Program-made: the position numbers and the translations under genes
From: Sphingomonas populi
GTDB lineage: Bacteria > Pseudomonadota > Alphaproteobacteria > Sphingomonadales > Sphingomonadaceae
NCBI RefSeq assembly: GCF_004208535.1
Contig: NZ_SGIS01000028.1
Location: 1 to 64,000, forward strand
Length of the DNA stretch: 64,000 nucleotides
Direction: 5' to 3'
Shown: positions 24,485-33,078 of the stretch, piece after piece
Position numbering within the stretch: the stretch's first letter is position 1
Layout of the letters: each line of letters starts with the position of its first letter
Notes under the pieces: generated by a model
Told to the model about the DNA's origin: nothing
The model's database searches: none
What the model saw: the letters and a program-made list of their open reading frames with translations, nothing else

Positions 24485-24555
24485 CCGTTCGTGCCGAGCG
24501 AAGTCGAGGCACCTGCGTTCTGTGGCGGTCCCTCGACTTCGCTCGGGACGAACGG
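24485..24555. repeat. Intergenic CCGTTCG-family inverted repeat (short form)
   Basis: CCGTTCGTGCCGAGCGAAG-TCGAGG and CCTCGA-CTTCGCTCGGGACGAACGG form imperfect arms of about 25 bp. It fills the gap between clpS and the convergent Crp-family gene and could act as a two-way terminator. Close relative of 26908-26977. Confidence 0.78.
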
Positions 24556-24565
24556 CTTTGCGCCC

Positions 24566-25312
24566 CTATCCCCGCGACTCGGGCAGCCAGCCGAGATCGA
24601 GCTTTTCATAGCGATCGACGAAGTTCGACGAGCGCGCCAGCGCGCGTTCGTCGCGGAAGCGGACCCGGCCGGCCTCGCGCGCGATCAGCCCTTCGTCTTC
24701 CAACTGGCGCAGCATGCGGTTGACGTGGACGGCGGTGAGGCCGGTGGCGTCGCCGATCTCCTCCTGGGTAAGCCCAAGTACGAAACTGTCGCCGACGCTC
24801 TTGTCGAGCATCCGCGCGCGGTTGCGCATCTCGATCAGGATCGCCGCCACGCGCGCCTTGGCGGAGGTGCGGCCGAGCGCCGCCAGCCGGTCGGTCAGCG
24901 CGGCCCGCTCGATCTGGTTGTAGACCAGGATCAGCGCGGCGAGGCGCGGATGCGCGACCAAGAGCGCGCTGAGCGCGGCACGTTCGAACGGTGCGACGGT
25001 GCAGTCGGACAGAGCGGTGATCGTCTCGGGCGCGTTGTCGTAGATAAGGTTGGAGACGGCGAGCAGATCGCCCGCCGAATGGATTCGCAGGATCTGCCGG
25101 CTGCCGTCATCGAGCAACACCGAACTCATCATCCGCCCGGACCGCAGCACGAACATTTCGCCGACCCGGTCGTTCTCGCGTTGCAGCGTGACACCACGGC
25201 GCAGGTGGCGTTCGCGTTGCTCCAGATGCTCTAGCGCACGATATTCCATATCCGTCAGCACGACCATCTCGTTGAGACGGTCGGCGAAACAACTGCCAGG
25301 CACCCGTAACAT
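24566..25312 (-). CDS. Crp/Fnr-family transcriptional regulator
   Basis: 248 residues. A cyclic-nucleotide-type beta-barrel (about 20-130, with LRSGRMMSSVLLDDGSRQIL) is joined by a dimerisation helix to a Crp-type winged helix (about 160-230), in which LTQEEIGDATGLTAVHVNRM is the recognition region. There are no clustered N-terminal cysteines as in Fnr, and the cNMP phosphate-binding loop is not conserved, so the signal is unknown. The last residues end in an unusual Trp-Leu-Pro tail. Start uncertain between 25312 and 25267. Divergent from murA with a 140-bp gap. Confidence 0.88.
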   Translation of the reverse strand: MLRVPGSCFADRLNEMVVLTDMEYRALEHLEQRERHLRRGVTLQRENDRVGEMFVLRSGRMMSSVLLDDGSRQILRIHSAGDLLAVSNLIYDNAPETITALSDCTVAPFERAALSALLVAHPRLAALILVYNQIERAALTDRLAALGRTSAKARVAAILIEMRNRARMLDKSVGDSFVLGLTQEEIGDATGLTAVHVNRMLRQLEDEGLIAREAGRVRFRDERALARSSNFVDRYEKLDLGWLPESRG

Positions 25313-25452
25313 TCCCCCACTGGTCCGCCACCCAAAGCAGTGCAGGAAAATCAGTGCATTAAAGTCGATCAAGGGTGTCTCGAACCCGACACATTCCGCT
25401 TCTGGTCGTGCGGCCGGCTTGCGTGGAACACGCGAGGCGATATGAGCGGTGG

Positions 25453-26736
25453 ATGGATCGCATCATCATTCGCGGCGGCAAGCGCCTGTCTGGCCGTCTC
25501 CCCATTTCCGGTGCCAAGAACGCCGCGCTCACGCTCATGCCGTGCGCGCTGCTGACCGAGGAACCGCTGACGCTGCGCAACCTGCCGCGGCTCGCCGATG
25601 TCGACAGCTTCGGGCATCTGCTCAACCAGCTCGGCGCTTCGACCCAGATCGAAGGCGCGCGGCCCGAGGATTTCGGCCGGGTGATGACGATCCGCGCGGG
25701 CAAGCTGACCTCAACGGAAGCCCCTTACGATATCGTGCGGAAAATGCGTGCGTCGATCCTCGTGCTGGGGCCGCTGGTCGGCCGCGCGGGCGAGGCGACG
25801 GTATCGCTGCCCGGCGGCTGCGCGATCGGCAACCGGCCGATCGACCTGCACCTCAAGGCGCTGGAGGCGCTCGGCGCGGAGATCGAGCTCGCGGCGGGCT
25901 ATGTGAAGGCGTCCGCGCCGGGCGGACGGCTGGCGGGCGGCGATTACGTCTTCCCGATCGTCTCGGTCGGCGCGACCGAGAATGCGGTGATGGCGGCGAC
26001 GACCGCGCGCGGCGTCTCGCGGATCGGCAATGCCGCGCGCGAACCGGAGATCGTCGATCTGTGCAATTGCCTGGTGGCGATGGGCGCGAAGATCACCGGC
26101 ATCGGCACCGAGACGCTTGAGATCACCGGCGTCGAGCGGCTGCACGGCGCGACCTATGCGGTGATGCCCGACCGGATCGAGGCGGGCAGCTATGCGTGCG
26201 CGGCGGCGATCACCGGCGGCACGCTCGATCTGGTCGGCGTCGTGGCCGAGGACATGCGCGCGACGATCACCGCGCTGGTCGCCGCCGGCGTGACGGTGGA
26301 GGAGCGCGGCAACATCCTGCACGTCGCCGCGCCCGAGCGGCTCCAGCCGCTGACGCTGTCGACCGCGCCCTTCCCCGGCTTCGCCACCGACATGCAGGCG
26401 CAGTTCATGGCGATGCTGACGCTCGCCGACGGCGCGAGCGTGCTGACCGAGACGATCTTCGAGAATCGCTACATGCATGTGCCCGAGCTGGCGCGAATGG
26501 GCGCCGACATCCATGTCTCGGGCCGCACCGCCGTCGTGCGCGGCGTGCCCAAGCTGGTCGGCGCGCCGGTGATGGCGACCGACCTGCGCGCGTCGATGAG
26601 CCTGATCCTCGCCGGACTTGCGGCGGAGGGCGAGACTCAGGTCGCGCGCGTGTATCACCTCGATCGCGGGTATGAGCGGCTCGAGGAAAAGCTGAGCGCG
26701 GTCGGCGCGGATATCGAGCGCGCTGGCGACGGTTGA
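25453..26736 (+). CDS. murA: UDP-N-acetylglucosamine 1-carboxyvinyltransferase
   Basis: 427 residues. MDRIIIRGGKRLSGRLPISG and AKNAALTLM open the EPSP-synthase-like fold (Lys and Asn of the active site), and Cys123 in PGGCAIGNRP corresponds to Cys115 of E. coli MurA, the residue attacked by fosfomycin. Later lines LTETIFENRYMHVPELARMG and the LRASMSLILAGLAA end are typical. It catalyses the first committed step of peptidoglycan precursor synthesis. The start at 25453 gives a normal N-terminus; longer readings are unlike the family. Single gene, followed by two repeats. Confidence 0.97.
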   Translation: MDRIIIRGGKRLSGRLPISGAKNAALTLMPCALLTEEPLTLRNLPRLADVDSFGHLLNQLGASTQIEGARPEDFGRVMTIRAGKLTSTEAPYDIVRKMRASILVLGPLVGRAGEATVSLPGGCAIGNRPIDLHLKALEALGAEIELAAGYVKASAPGGRLAGGDYVFPIVSVGATENAVMAATTARGVSRIGNAAREPEIVDLCNCLVAMGAKITGIGTETLEITGVERLHGATYAVMPDRIEAGSYACAAAITGGTLDLVGVVAEDMRATITALVAAGVTVEERGNILHVAAPERLQPLTLSTAPFPGFATDMQAQFMAMLTLADGASVLTETIFENRYMHVPELARMGADIHVSGRTAVVRGVPKLVGAPVMATDLRASMSLILAGLAAEGETQVARVYHLDRGYERLEEKLSAVGADIERAGDG

Positions 26737-26796
26737 GCGGGTTGCGTTCTAACGCGGCCTACGGCGCCCGGTAGAAAGAACGCGCCCTCGCCCACC

Positions 26797-26873
26797 GTTC
26801 TCCCGCGAAAGCGGGAGTCCAGGGCCACACGCGTTACGTTCGCTGCTCTGGACTCCCGCTTTCGCGGGAGAAC
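26797..26873. repeat. GTTCTCCCGCG-family inverted-repeat element
   Basis: Ends GTTCTCCCGCGAAAGCGGGA and its exact complement continue inward to GTCCAG / CTGGAC, giving a 26-bp perfect terminal inverted repeat around a 25-bp centre. Each arm is itself a small hairpin (CCCGC-GAAA-GCGGG). Related copies lie at 32991-33078 and 39481-39556. Confidence 0.85.
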
Positions 26874-26907
26874 GGCTTGCTTTGAACGGTCCGTTTTAAC
26901 GTAAAGA

Positions 26908-26977
26908 CCGTTCGTGCCGAGCGAAGTCGATGCACCAGCGCTGTGGGCTGCCCCTCGACTTCGCACGGGACGAACGG
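26908..26977. repeat. Intergenic CCGTTCG-family inverted repeat (short form)
   Basis: CCGTTCGTGCCGAGCGAAGT and CTCGACTTCGCACGGGACGAACGG pair imperfectly around a short loop. Nearly the same as 24485-24555, but with a different centre. Confidence 0.78.
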
Positions 26978-27027
26978 GTGCGGCGAGCGGGTGCGGGATT
27001 CACCATCCCTTCACGCCGACGCACGAA

Positions 27028-27057
27028 AAAGGGGCCACCCTCGCGGGCAGCCCCTTT
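27028..27057 (-). terminator. Rho-independent terminator of the phasin gene
   Basis: AAAGGGGC at 27028-27035 pairs with GCCCCTTT at 27050-27057. Read leftward, the hairpin is followed by a run of five T (27024-27028 region), 23 bp past the stop of the phasin gene. Confidence 0.8.
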
Positions 27058-27079
27058 CGTATCTTCGGAACGCTGGCGA

Positions 27080-27907
27080 TTACGCTGCGATCTTGGCCTT
27101 TTCGGCGGCGAGCGCGACGCGGTTCGACAGCGGCTGGGCGACTTCGCCGGCCAGCTTGAGCATCGCTTCGGTGTGCTTCGACGATTCGGCGACGAGCGAG
27201 TCGAACGACTGGCGGAAATAGTCGCTCTGCAGCTTGAACAGCTCGGTCGGCGACTTCACCGATGCGAAGCTCTTCATCATCGCGGTCGCGCCTTCGAACT
27301 GCTTGCGCGTGTAGTCGGCAGCTTCCTGACCGAACGATTCGAGGCCCTTGGCCGCGATCTTGCTCGATTCGACGACGGCTTCGATGTTGCCCTTGCCGAA
27401 TGCGTTGATCTCTTCGAACATCTTGGTGCTCTTCTCGAAAGCGGCCTTGGCGCGCTCATTGGCATCGCCGAACAGAGCCTGGGTCTTGGTGGTGGCGTCC
27501 TGAATCGTGGCTTCCATGGTGTTTTCCTTGTGCGAGATCGCCGCGGAAGACAGTTCCGGGGCTGGGGGCTGCTGGGTAGAAACAAGAGGCTCCGGCGCAG
27601 CGACGGGTTCGGGTGCGGCGGCGACCGGTTCCGGCGCCGGCGTGATTTTCGGCTCTACCGCCGCCGGGACTACCGGCACGGCAATGGTCGGTGCCGGTTC
27701 GGCGGCCTTGGCGGCGACCGGTTTGGGCAGCATCGGCGCTGGCAGCTTGGCCTTGGGCGCGGGTTTCGACGCGACCGGCTTGAGCGGCTTCGCAGCAACG
27801 ACCGGCTTGGCCGCTATCGGCGCGGCGGCCGCGACCGGGGGCTTCGGCATGGCCGGCGTGTTCGGCCCCTTGCCGCGCGGTGCGGGCTTGGGAATATCAC
27901 CGGCCAT
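27080..27907 (-). CDS. Phasin family protein with long Ala/Pro-rich N-terminal extension
   Basis: 275 residues from the ATG at 27907 (GGAG upstream). Residues 1-130 are low-complexity Ala-Pro-Lys-Val repeats (KPAPRGKG, AAKPVVAAKPLKPVASKP and similar). Residues 131-275 are a typical phasin: amphipathic helix beginning MEATIQDATTKTQALFGDAN, then ESFGQEAADYTRKQFEGATA and SPTELFKLQSDYFRQSFD. Phasins coat PHB granules and control their number and size. An internal ATG at 27517 has AAGGA 7 bp upstream and would give a plain 145-residue phasin. The Lys/Pro tail may bind DNA or nucleoid, as in PhaM/PhaF-type phasins, but that is inference. Upstream are TGCA-rich palindromes. Confidence 0.88.
   Translation of the reverse strand: MAGDIPKPAPRGKGPNTPAMPKPPVAAAAPIAAKPVVAAKPLKPVASKPAPKAKLPAPMLPKPVAAKAAEPAPTIAVPVVPAAVEPKITPAPEPVAAAPEPVAAPEPLVSTQQPPAPELSSAAISHKENTMEATIQDATTKTQALFGDANERAKAAFEKSTKMFEEINAFGKGNIEAVVESSKIAAKGLESFGQEAADYTRKQFEGATAMMKSFASVKSPTELFKLQSDYFRQSFDSLVAESSKHTEAMLKLAGEVAQPLSNRVALAAEKAKIAA
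27515..27529 (-). promoter_or_regulatory. Internal ribosome binding site and start in the phasin gene
   Basis: AAGGA (27525-27529 read leftward) followed after 7 bp by the ATG at 27517, exactly where the conserved phasin domain starts. It could produce a second, shorter protein lacking the Ala/Pro-rich extension. Confidence 0.45.
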
Positions 27908-27925
27908 ATCATTGTCTCCTGCCGT

Positions 27926-27941
27926 ATTGCTGCAATGCAAT
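27926..27941. promoter_or_regulatory. PhaR-like operator 1
   Basis: ATTGCTGCAATGCAAT, arms ATTGC and GCAAT. One of three TGC/GCA-rich dyads between the phasin and phaC genes, 19 bp upstream of the phasin start. PhaR repressors of PHB genes bind TGC-GCA type dyads. Confidence 0.42.
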
Positions 27942-27974
27942 ATAGGCAAGTCGAGCAAAGATCGCAAGAAGTTT

Positions 27975-27987
27975 GTTGCAGTGCAAC
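27975..27987. promoter_or_regulatory. PhaR-like operator 2 (perfect palindrome)
   Basis: GTTGCA-G-TGCAAC: perfect 6-bp arms with a single central base, 68 bp upstream of the phasin gene. Strongest of the three TGC/GCA dyads in this gap. Confidence 0.48.
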
Positions 27988-27996
27988 ATACTTGTC

Positions 27997-28010
27997 ATGC
28001 TGCAATGCTG
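27997..28010. promoter_or_regulatory. PhaR-like operator 3
   Basis: ATGCTGCAATGCTG, sharing TGCTGCAATGC with the first site. It lies 31 bp downstream of the phaC stop (leftward), so it belongs to the phasin promoter region. Confidence 0.4.
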
Positions 28011-28040
28011 GTGATGACAACACCGGCACTGCGCGGCGTT

Positions 28041-29810
28041 TTACCTTTCGCGCACGTAACGACCGGGCGCGTCGTCCAGCGCCTTTGCCGTTCCCGCACC
28101 CGGTTTGCGCGGCCCCGTGGCGCGCACGGTCGTGGTATCTAGCGCACGCAGCCACGCGGCCCAATCCGGCCACCAGCTACCCTTGGTTTCGTGAGCAGCG
28201 GCGAGGAAATCGTCGAGCGTGCCGTTTGGTTCCGCGTCGCTCCAATATTGGTATTTGTTCGCATCCGGGTGATTGACCACGCCGGCGATATGCCCCGAGC
28301 CGGCCAGCACGAACCGCATCGGCCCCTTGAGATGCTCGGTCATCTTCCACACGCTTTCCGCAGGCGCGATATGATCCTCGCGCCCCGCCTGCACATAGGT
28401 GGGCGTCTCGACCAGGCCGAGGTCGATCGGCGTGCCGTCCACGCTCAGCGCGCCGGGCTTGGCGAGCAGATTGTCGCGGTACAGATCGGTCAGATAGCTC
28501 ATGTGCCATTTCGCCGGCAGGTTGGTGGTGTCGCCGTTCCAGTGGAGCAGATCGAACGGCGCATAATCATTGCCGAGCAGATAATTGTTGGTGACGTAGT
28601 TCCAGATCAGGTCGCGCCCGCGCAGCAGGTTGAAGGTCGCCGCCATGTAGCGCCCGTCGAGATAGCCGTCGGGGGTCAGTTCCTTGAACATCGCGAGCTG
28701 GGTATCGTCGACGAAGTGGAGCAGTTCGCCGGCATTGGCGAAATCGACTTGGGCTGTGAAGAAGGTCGCGCTCGCCACCATGTCGGCCTTGCCGCGCGCC
28801 GCCAGCAGCGCGAGTGTCGCCGCCAGCGTGGTGCCTGCCACGCAGTAACCGATCGCATGGACTCGCTCGACCTTGAGCGTGGCGCGGATCGCCTCGACCG
28901 CGTCGATCTGCGCGGCGACGTAATCGTCCCACACGACATCCTTGAAGCTCGCGTCGGCCGATTTCCACGACACCATGAACACGGTGATGCCCTGATCGAC
29001 CGCCCAGCGCACGAAGCTCTTCTCGGGCGTGAGATCGAGGATGTAGAAGCGGTTGATCCACGGCGGGAAGATCACGACCGGCGTCTTGAGCACGTTGGGG
29101 GTGGTCGGCGCGTATTGGATCAGTTCGTAAAGCGGCGTGCGGTGGATCACCTTGCCGGGGGTAACGGCGAGGTTGCGGCCAAGCTCGAACGCGCCCGGCG
29201 CGACCTGAGTCATCTGCCCCTTCGAGATGTCGGCGAGCATGTTCTGCAAGCCCTTGACGAGATTCTCGCCGCGCGTCTCGATCGTCTTTTCCAGCACCTG
29301 CGGGTTGGTGGTGGGGAAGTTGCTCGGACTCATCGCGTCGATGAAGGCGCGCGTGGCGAAGCGGAGCTGATCCTTCTGCTTGCCCTCGACGCCCTCGATC
29401 GAATCGACCGCCCGCAGCATATGATCCGAGATCAGGAAATAGCTCTGGCGTATCCAGTCGAACACCGGGTTCTCGTGCCAGCGCGAATCGCGGAAGCGGC
29501 GGTCGGCGGTCCGTTCGGGGCTTTGCGCCGGCCCTGACGCGGCGGGATCGAGCAGATGCTGCCACAAAGCGATGCTGTCGCGCCAGAAATCCTGCGCCCG
29601 CGTCACGGTCGCGGCATCGGTGACGCCGGGAATCACCGGCATCGCGCTGCTCTCCGCCGGCTTCATCGCGGCGAGGCCATGTTCGAGCGCGAGCTGCTGC
29701 AAGCGGCCGAGGATCAGCGTCCAGTGCTGCATGTCCTCGAGGCTGGGCAAGCCGAAGCCCGCACCCATAGGAGAAGCGCCGGGCTTTGGCTGGGTGTCGG
29801 TCTCGCTCAC
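28041..29810 (-). CDS. phaC: Class I poly(3-hydroxyalkanoate) synthase
   Basis: 589 residues. The catalytic triad fits the C. necator enzyme: Cys323 in GYCVAG, Asp479 in GREDHIAP and His507 in SGHIAGVVN. The N-terminal domain (about 1-200) has the typical WQHLLDP...RRFRDSRWHENPVFDWIRQSY pattern. It polymerises (R)-3-hydroxyacyl-CoA (mostly 3-hydroxybutyryl-CoA) into granules. The start is GTG at 29810 with AGGAG 7 bp upstream. The adjacent downstream gene on the same strand is a phasin, after a 133-bp gap with its own operator-like sites. PhaA, PhaB and PhaR are not in the window. Confidence 0.96.
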   Translation of the reverse strand: MSETDTQPKPGASPMGAGFGLPSLEDMQHWTLILGRLQQLALEHGLAAMKPAESSAMPVIPGVTDAATVTRAQDFWRDSIALWQHLLDPAASGPAQSPERTADRRFRDSRWHENPVFDWIRQSYFLISDHMLRAVDSIEGVEGKQKDQLRFATRAFIDAMSPSNFPTTNPQVLEKTIETRGENLVKGLQNMLADISKGQMTQVAPGAFELGRNLAVTPGKVIHRTPLYELIQYAPTTPNVLKTPVVIFPPWINRFYILDLTPEKSFVRWAVDQGITVFMVSWKSADASFKDVVWDDYVAAQIDAVEAIRATLKVERVHAIGYCVAGTTLAATLALLAARGKADMVASATFFTAQVDFANAGELLHFVDDTQLAMFKELTPDGYLDGRYMAATFNLLRGRDLIWNYVTNNYLLGNDYAPFDLLHWNGDTTNLPAKWHMSYLTDLYRDNLLAKPGALSVDGTPIDLGLVETPTYVQAGREDHIAPAESVWKMTEHLKGPMRFVLAGSGHIAGVVNHPDANKYQYWSDAEPNGTLDDFLAAAHETKGSWWPDWAAWLRALDTTTVRATGPRKPGAGTAKALDDAPGRYVRER

Positions 29811-29907
29811 GCGCGTTCTCCTTCGCCCTTGGCGGGTTTTGCTTTCGCCGGCGGCTGTTCGAGTTCTATAAGCGTGCCGTCGCGCCTTTGCGACCTTGGG
29901 AAATCCT

Positions 29908-31113
29908 GTGTCCGACGAATTCTACCGCATGAAGCGCCTGCCGCCCTATATCATCGCCGAAGTGAACGCGATGCGGGCCGAAGCGCGCGCCGGCGGCGAG
30001 GACATCATCGATCTCGGCATGGGCAATCCTGATCTGCCGCCGCCGCCGCACGTCATCGAGAAACTGTGCGAAGTGGCGAGCAAGCCGGGTGCGCATGGCT
30101 ATTCGCAGTCGAAGGGCATTCCGGGCCTGCGCCGCGCGCAGGCGAATTATTACGGGCGCCGCTTCGGCGTCGAGGTCGATCCCGAGACCGAGGTGGTCGT
30201 GACGATGGGATCGAAGGAGGGGCTCGCCAGCCTCGCCACCGCGATCACCGCACCGGGCGACGTCGTGCTCGCACCCAACCCGAGCTATCCGATCCACACC
30301 TTCGGCTTCATCATCGCCGGCGCGACGATCCGCGCGGTGCCGACCACGCCCGACGAGCATTATTTCGAGAGCCTCGACCGCGCGATCGCCTTCACGGTGC
30401 CGCGTCCGTCGATCCTCGTCGTCAACTATCCGTCGAACCCGACCGCCGAGACGGTCGACCTCGCTTTTTACGAGCGGCTGGTGGCGTGGGCGAAGGAGAA
30501 CCACGTCTGGATCATCTCCGACCTCGCCTATTCGGAACTCTACTACGACGGCAAGCCGACCGTCTCGATCCTTCAGGTCAAGGGCGCGAAGGACATTGCG
30601 ATCGAGTTCACCTCGCTCAGCAAGACCTATTCGATGGCGGGCTGGCGGATCGGCTTCGCGGTCGGCAACGCCAAGCTGATCGCGGCGATGACGCGGGTGA
30701 AGTCCTACCTCGATTACGGCGCGTTCACGCCGATCCAGGCGGCGGCGTGCGCGGCGCTCAACGGCCCGCAGGATATCGTCGCGGCCAATCGCGCGCTGTA
30801 CCATAAGCGCCGCGACGTGCTGGTCGAGAGCTTCGGGCGCGCCGGCTGGGACATCCCCGCCCCGCCCGCAAGCATGTTCGCCTGGGCGCCGCTGCCGCCC
30901 GCGCTCAAGCATCTCGGCAGCCTCGAATTCTCCAAGCAATTGCTGACCCACGCCAAGGTCGCGGTCGCGCCCGGCGTCGGCTACGGCGAAAATGGCGAGG
31001 GTTTCGTCCGCATCGCGCTGGTCGAGAACGAGCAACGGCTGCGCCAGGCGGCGCGCAACGTGAAGCGCTATCTGCAAAGCATGGGCGTCAACACGCCCGC
31101 CCGCACTGGCTAA
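29908..31113 (+). CDS. alaC: AlaC/LL-diaminopimelate-type aminotransferase
   Basis: 401 residues from a GTG at 29908 (MSDEFYRMKRLPPYIIAEVN), a normal N-terminus for this group. It is a fold-type I PLP enzyme: DLGMGNPDLPPP, the KGIPGLRRA motif, VVNYPSNPTAETVD, and Lys239 in SLSKTYSMAGWRIGF. This subgroup includes AlaC (alanine-pyruvate transaminase); automatic names sometimes say LL-diaminopimelate aminotransferase, which is less likely in a proteobacterium with the succinylase pathway. Divergent from phaC with a 97-bp gap. Confidence 0.88.
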   Translation: MSDEFYRMKRLPPYIIAEVNAMRAEARAGGEDIIDLGMGNPDLPPPPHVIEKLCEVASKPGAHGYSQSKGIPGLRRAQANYYGRRFGVEVDPETEVVVTMGSKEGLASLATAITAPGDVVLAPNPSYPIHTFGFIIAGATIRAVPTTPDEHYFESLDRAIAFTVPRPSILVVNYPSNPTAETVDLAFYERLVAWAKENHVWIISDLAYSELYYDGKPTVSILQVKGAKDIAIEFTSLSKTYSMAGWRIGFAVGNAKLIAAMTRVKSYLDYGAFTPIQAAACAALNGPQDIVAANRALYHKRRDVLVESFGRAGWDIPAPPASMFAWAPLPPALKHLGSLEFSKQLLTHAKVAVAPGVGYGENGEGFVRIALVENEQRLRQAARNVKRYLQSMGVNTPARTG

Positions 31114-31171
31114 GGCAAGGGCGCTCGCGATTCCCGATCACACGTCAAGGCGCGTGTGTTATAAAGCACTT

Positions 31172-32947
31172 ATGGGCTTTCGGGATCGGTTGCGCGCTGG
31201 GGGGACGACCGTCATCTGGACGTTCGTCTTCTATGCGGTGCTGACTGCGGCGGCGATGCTGCTGACGCGGCGCAGTCATGGCATCGTGCTGATCTGGCTC
31301 GCCAACGGACCGCTGCTCGCGGTGTTGTGCAAGACCCCGACGCGGCGCTGGTTGCCGCTGTTGGCAGCGGCGTCGCTCGGCATGATGGGGTCTGTCTTCG
31401 CGATGGTCGGCTTCCGCCCGATCGTGATCCCGGTCGCGCTGATCGATGTCGGCGAGGCGGTGGTCGCGGCGGCCTTGCTGCGGCACTGGCGGGTGTGCGG
31501 CACGCTGTTCCGCTCGATCGGCACGGTGCCGGTGTTCGTCGCCGCCTGCTTCGTCGCGGCGCTGCTGAGCGGCCTGCCCGGCGCCGCGCTGGCGGCGGGA
31601 ACGCTGCACCTCGCTTTCCCGCCGATCCTGGCGGATTGGGTGGTCGGCCACGGCCTCGGGCTGCTGCTCGGCACCCCGCTCGCGCTGGTGGCGCGGCGCG
31701 ACGAGGGCGGCTGGGCGGAGCTTGCCCGGCCGGGTCGCGCGTGGGCGGCGGCGGGGCTCGCGGTGCTCGTCGCGCTGACCGCGTTCGCCACGTTCTGGCA
31801 GAGTGCGCTGCCGCTGCTGTTCCTGCCCTTCCTTCCGGTCGTGATCGCCAGCTTCGCGTTCCAGCGCGTCGGCGCCGCCGTCAGCGTGGTGATCGTCGCG
31901 GTGATCGGCGGCGGCTTGACGCGTTTCGGGCATGGGCCGGTCATGCTGGTGGAAGGCGACGCGGCGCTGCATCTGCAGTTCTTCCATTTTTACCTCGCCA
32001 CGTTGTTCATCACCGCGCTGCCGATTGCCGCAGCACTGGTGCAGCGCGAGACGCTGATGCGGGCGCTCGCCGAGAACGAGGCGCGCTACCGGCTGCTCGC
32101 CGACAACGCCACCGACATCATATTGACCTTCGATCCCGACGGCACGATCCGCTTCATCTCGCCAGCGGTGCGCGAGATCGCCTTGTACGAACCCGAGGCG
32201 CTGATCGGCACCAACATATCCGAGCTGATCTACCGGGAGGACCGCGCGCGCGTGCGCGCGATCTACCAGGCCGGCCTCACCACCCCCGAGCGCAGTTATG
32301 CCTTCGAGTTTCGCGCGATCAAGGCCGACGGGACGGTGAGCTGGTTCGAAGGCAACAGCCGCATCGTGATCGACGCGAGCGGCCGCCCAGGCGCGATCGT
32401 GTGCATCCTGCGCGATCTCGAGGGCCGCAAGCAGCGCGAAGCCGCGCTGGAACACGCCGCCGCGACCGACCCGCTGACCGGGCTGCTCAACCGCACCGCG
32501 TTTCGCAGCCGGGTCGAGGAGCGGCTGCTTGGCGAGGACCAGCCCGGCACGCTCGCGCTGGTCGATCTCGATTATTTCAAGATGGTCAACGACGTGTACG
32601 GCCATGCCACCGGCGATACCGCGCTGCTCGTGCTGGCCGACCTGCTGCGCGCCAATCTGCGCGCCGACGATGCGGTCGGGCGGATCGGCGGCGAGGAGTT
32701 CGCGATCCTGTTCGCCGGGCGCGGCACGGCGGCGGCGGTGGCGATCTGCGACCGGCTGCGCGACATGCTCGCGCAAACGATGATTCCGGCACCGCACGAC
32801 AGTTTCTCGATCACCATGAGCGCAGGGGTGATGCCGCTGCGCCGCGACCTTTCGGTGGATGCGCTGTTCAGCCGCGCCGACGACGCGTTGTACCGCGCGA
32901 AGGCGCTCGGGCGGAACCGCACCGAGCGGGCGGTGGGTTCGGGCTGA
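31172..32947 (+). CDS. Diguanylate cyclase with MASE1-like membrane sensor and PAS domain
   Basis: 591 residues. The N-terminal 285 or so form eight or more membrane spans like a MASE1 sensor (VWLANGPLLAVL-like line ...LIWLANGPLLAVLCKTPTRRW and LADWVVGHGLGLLLGTPL). A PAS domain (about 300-420: YRLLADNATDIILTFDPDGT) follows, then a GGDEF domain whose active-site loop is GGEEF at 506-510, so catalysis is probably intact. No RxxD product-inhibition site is obvious at the expected place, and there is no EAL domain. It makes cyclic di-GMP, influencing motility and biofilm. The start at 31172 is preferred to a GTG at 31154. Single gene. Confidence 0.9.
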   Translation: MGFRDRLRAGGTTVIWTFVFYAVLTAAAMLLTRRSHGIVLIWLANGPLLAVLCKTPTRRWLPLLAAASLGMMGSVFAMVGFRPIVIPVALIDVGEAVVAAALLRHWRVCGTLFRSIGTVPVFVAACFVAALLSGLPGAALAAGTLHLAFPPILADWVVGHGLGLLLGTPLALVARRDEGGWAELARPGRAWAAAGLAVLVALTAFATFWQSALPLLFLPFLPVVIASFAFQRVGAAVSVVIVAVIGGGLTRFGHGPVMLVEGDAALHLQFFHFYLATLFITALPIAAALVQRETLMRALAENEARYRLLADNATDIILTFDPDGTIRFISPAVREIALYEPEALIGTNISELIYREDRARVRAIYQAGLTTPERSYAFEFRAIKADGTVSWFEGNSRIVIDASGRPGAIVCILRDLEGRKQREAALEHAAATDPLTGLLNRTAFRSRVEERLLGEDQPGTLALVDLDYFKMVNDVYGHATGDTALLVLADLLRANLRADDAVGRIGGEEFAILFAGRGTAAAVAICDRLRDMLAQTMIPAPHDSFSITMSAGVMPLRRDLSVDALFSRADDALYRAKALGRNRTERAVGSG

Positions 32948-32990
32948 AGCGTCGCCCCGGCGGCGAGACGCGTGCCAAAAGCCCTTGCTT

Positions 32991-33078
32991 GTTCTCCCGC
33001 GCACGCAGGAGTCCAGAGTCCCAAGAGCCGTACATCGGGGTTTTGCTTGGCTCTGGATTCCCGCTTTCGCGGGAAAAC
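32991..33078. repeat. GTTCTCCCGCG-family inverted-repeat element
   Basis: GTTCTCCCGCGCACGCAGGAGTCCAGAG and CTCTGGATTCCCGCTTTCGCGGGAAAAC pair with several mismatches around a 30-bp centre. It lies in the 290-bp gap between the diguanylate cyclase and the response regulator. The rest of that gap (33079-33237) shows nothing else that I can name. Confidence 0.75.

Larger units (their letters stand above)
26737..27027. other. Gene-free gap between murA and phasin gene, filled by repeats
   Basis: This part of the 343-bp gap between murA and the phasin gene has no gene that I can support. It holds one GTTCTCCCGCG-type element (26797-26873), one CCGTTCG-type element (26908-26977) and, between 26978 and 27027, no other recognisable feature before the phasin terminator. 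Confidence 0.8.

Noticed and set aside
26797..26873. CRISPR repeat or tRNA gene
   Set aside because: The hairpin-rich elements are single copies without regularly spaced units or spacers, and lack tRNA arms and anticodon structure.
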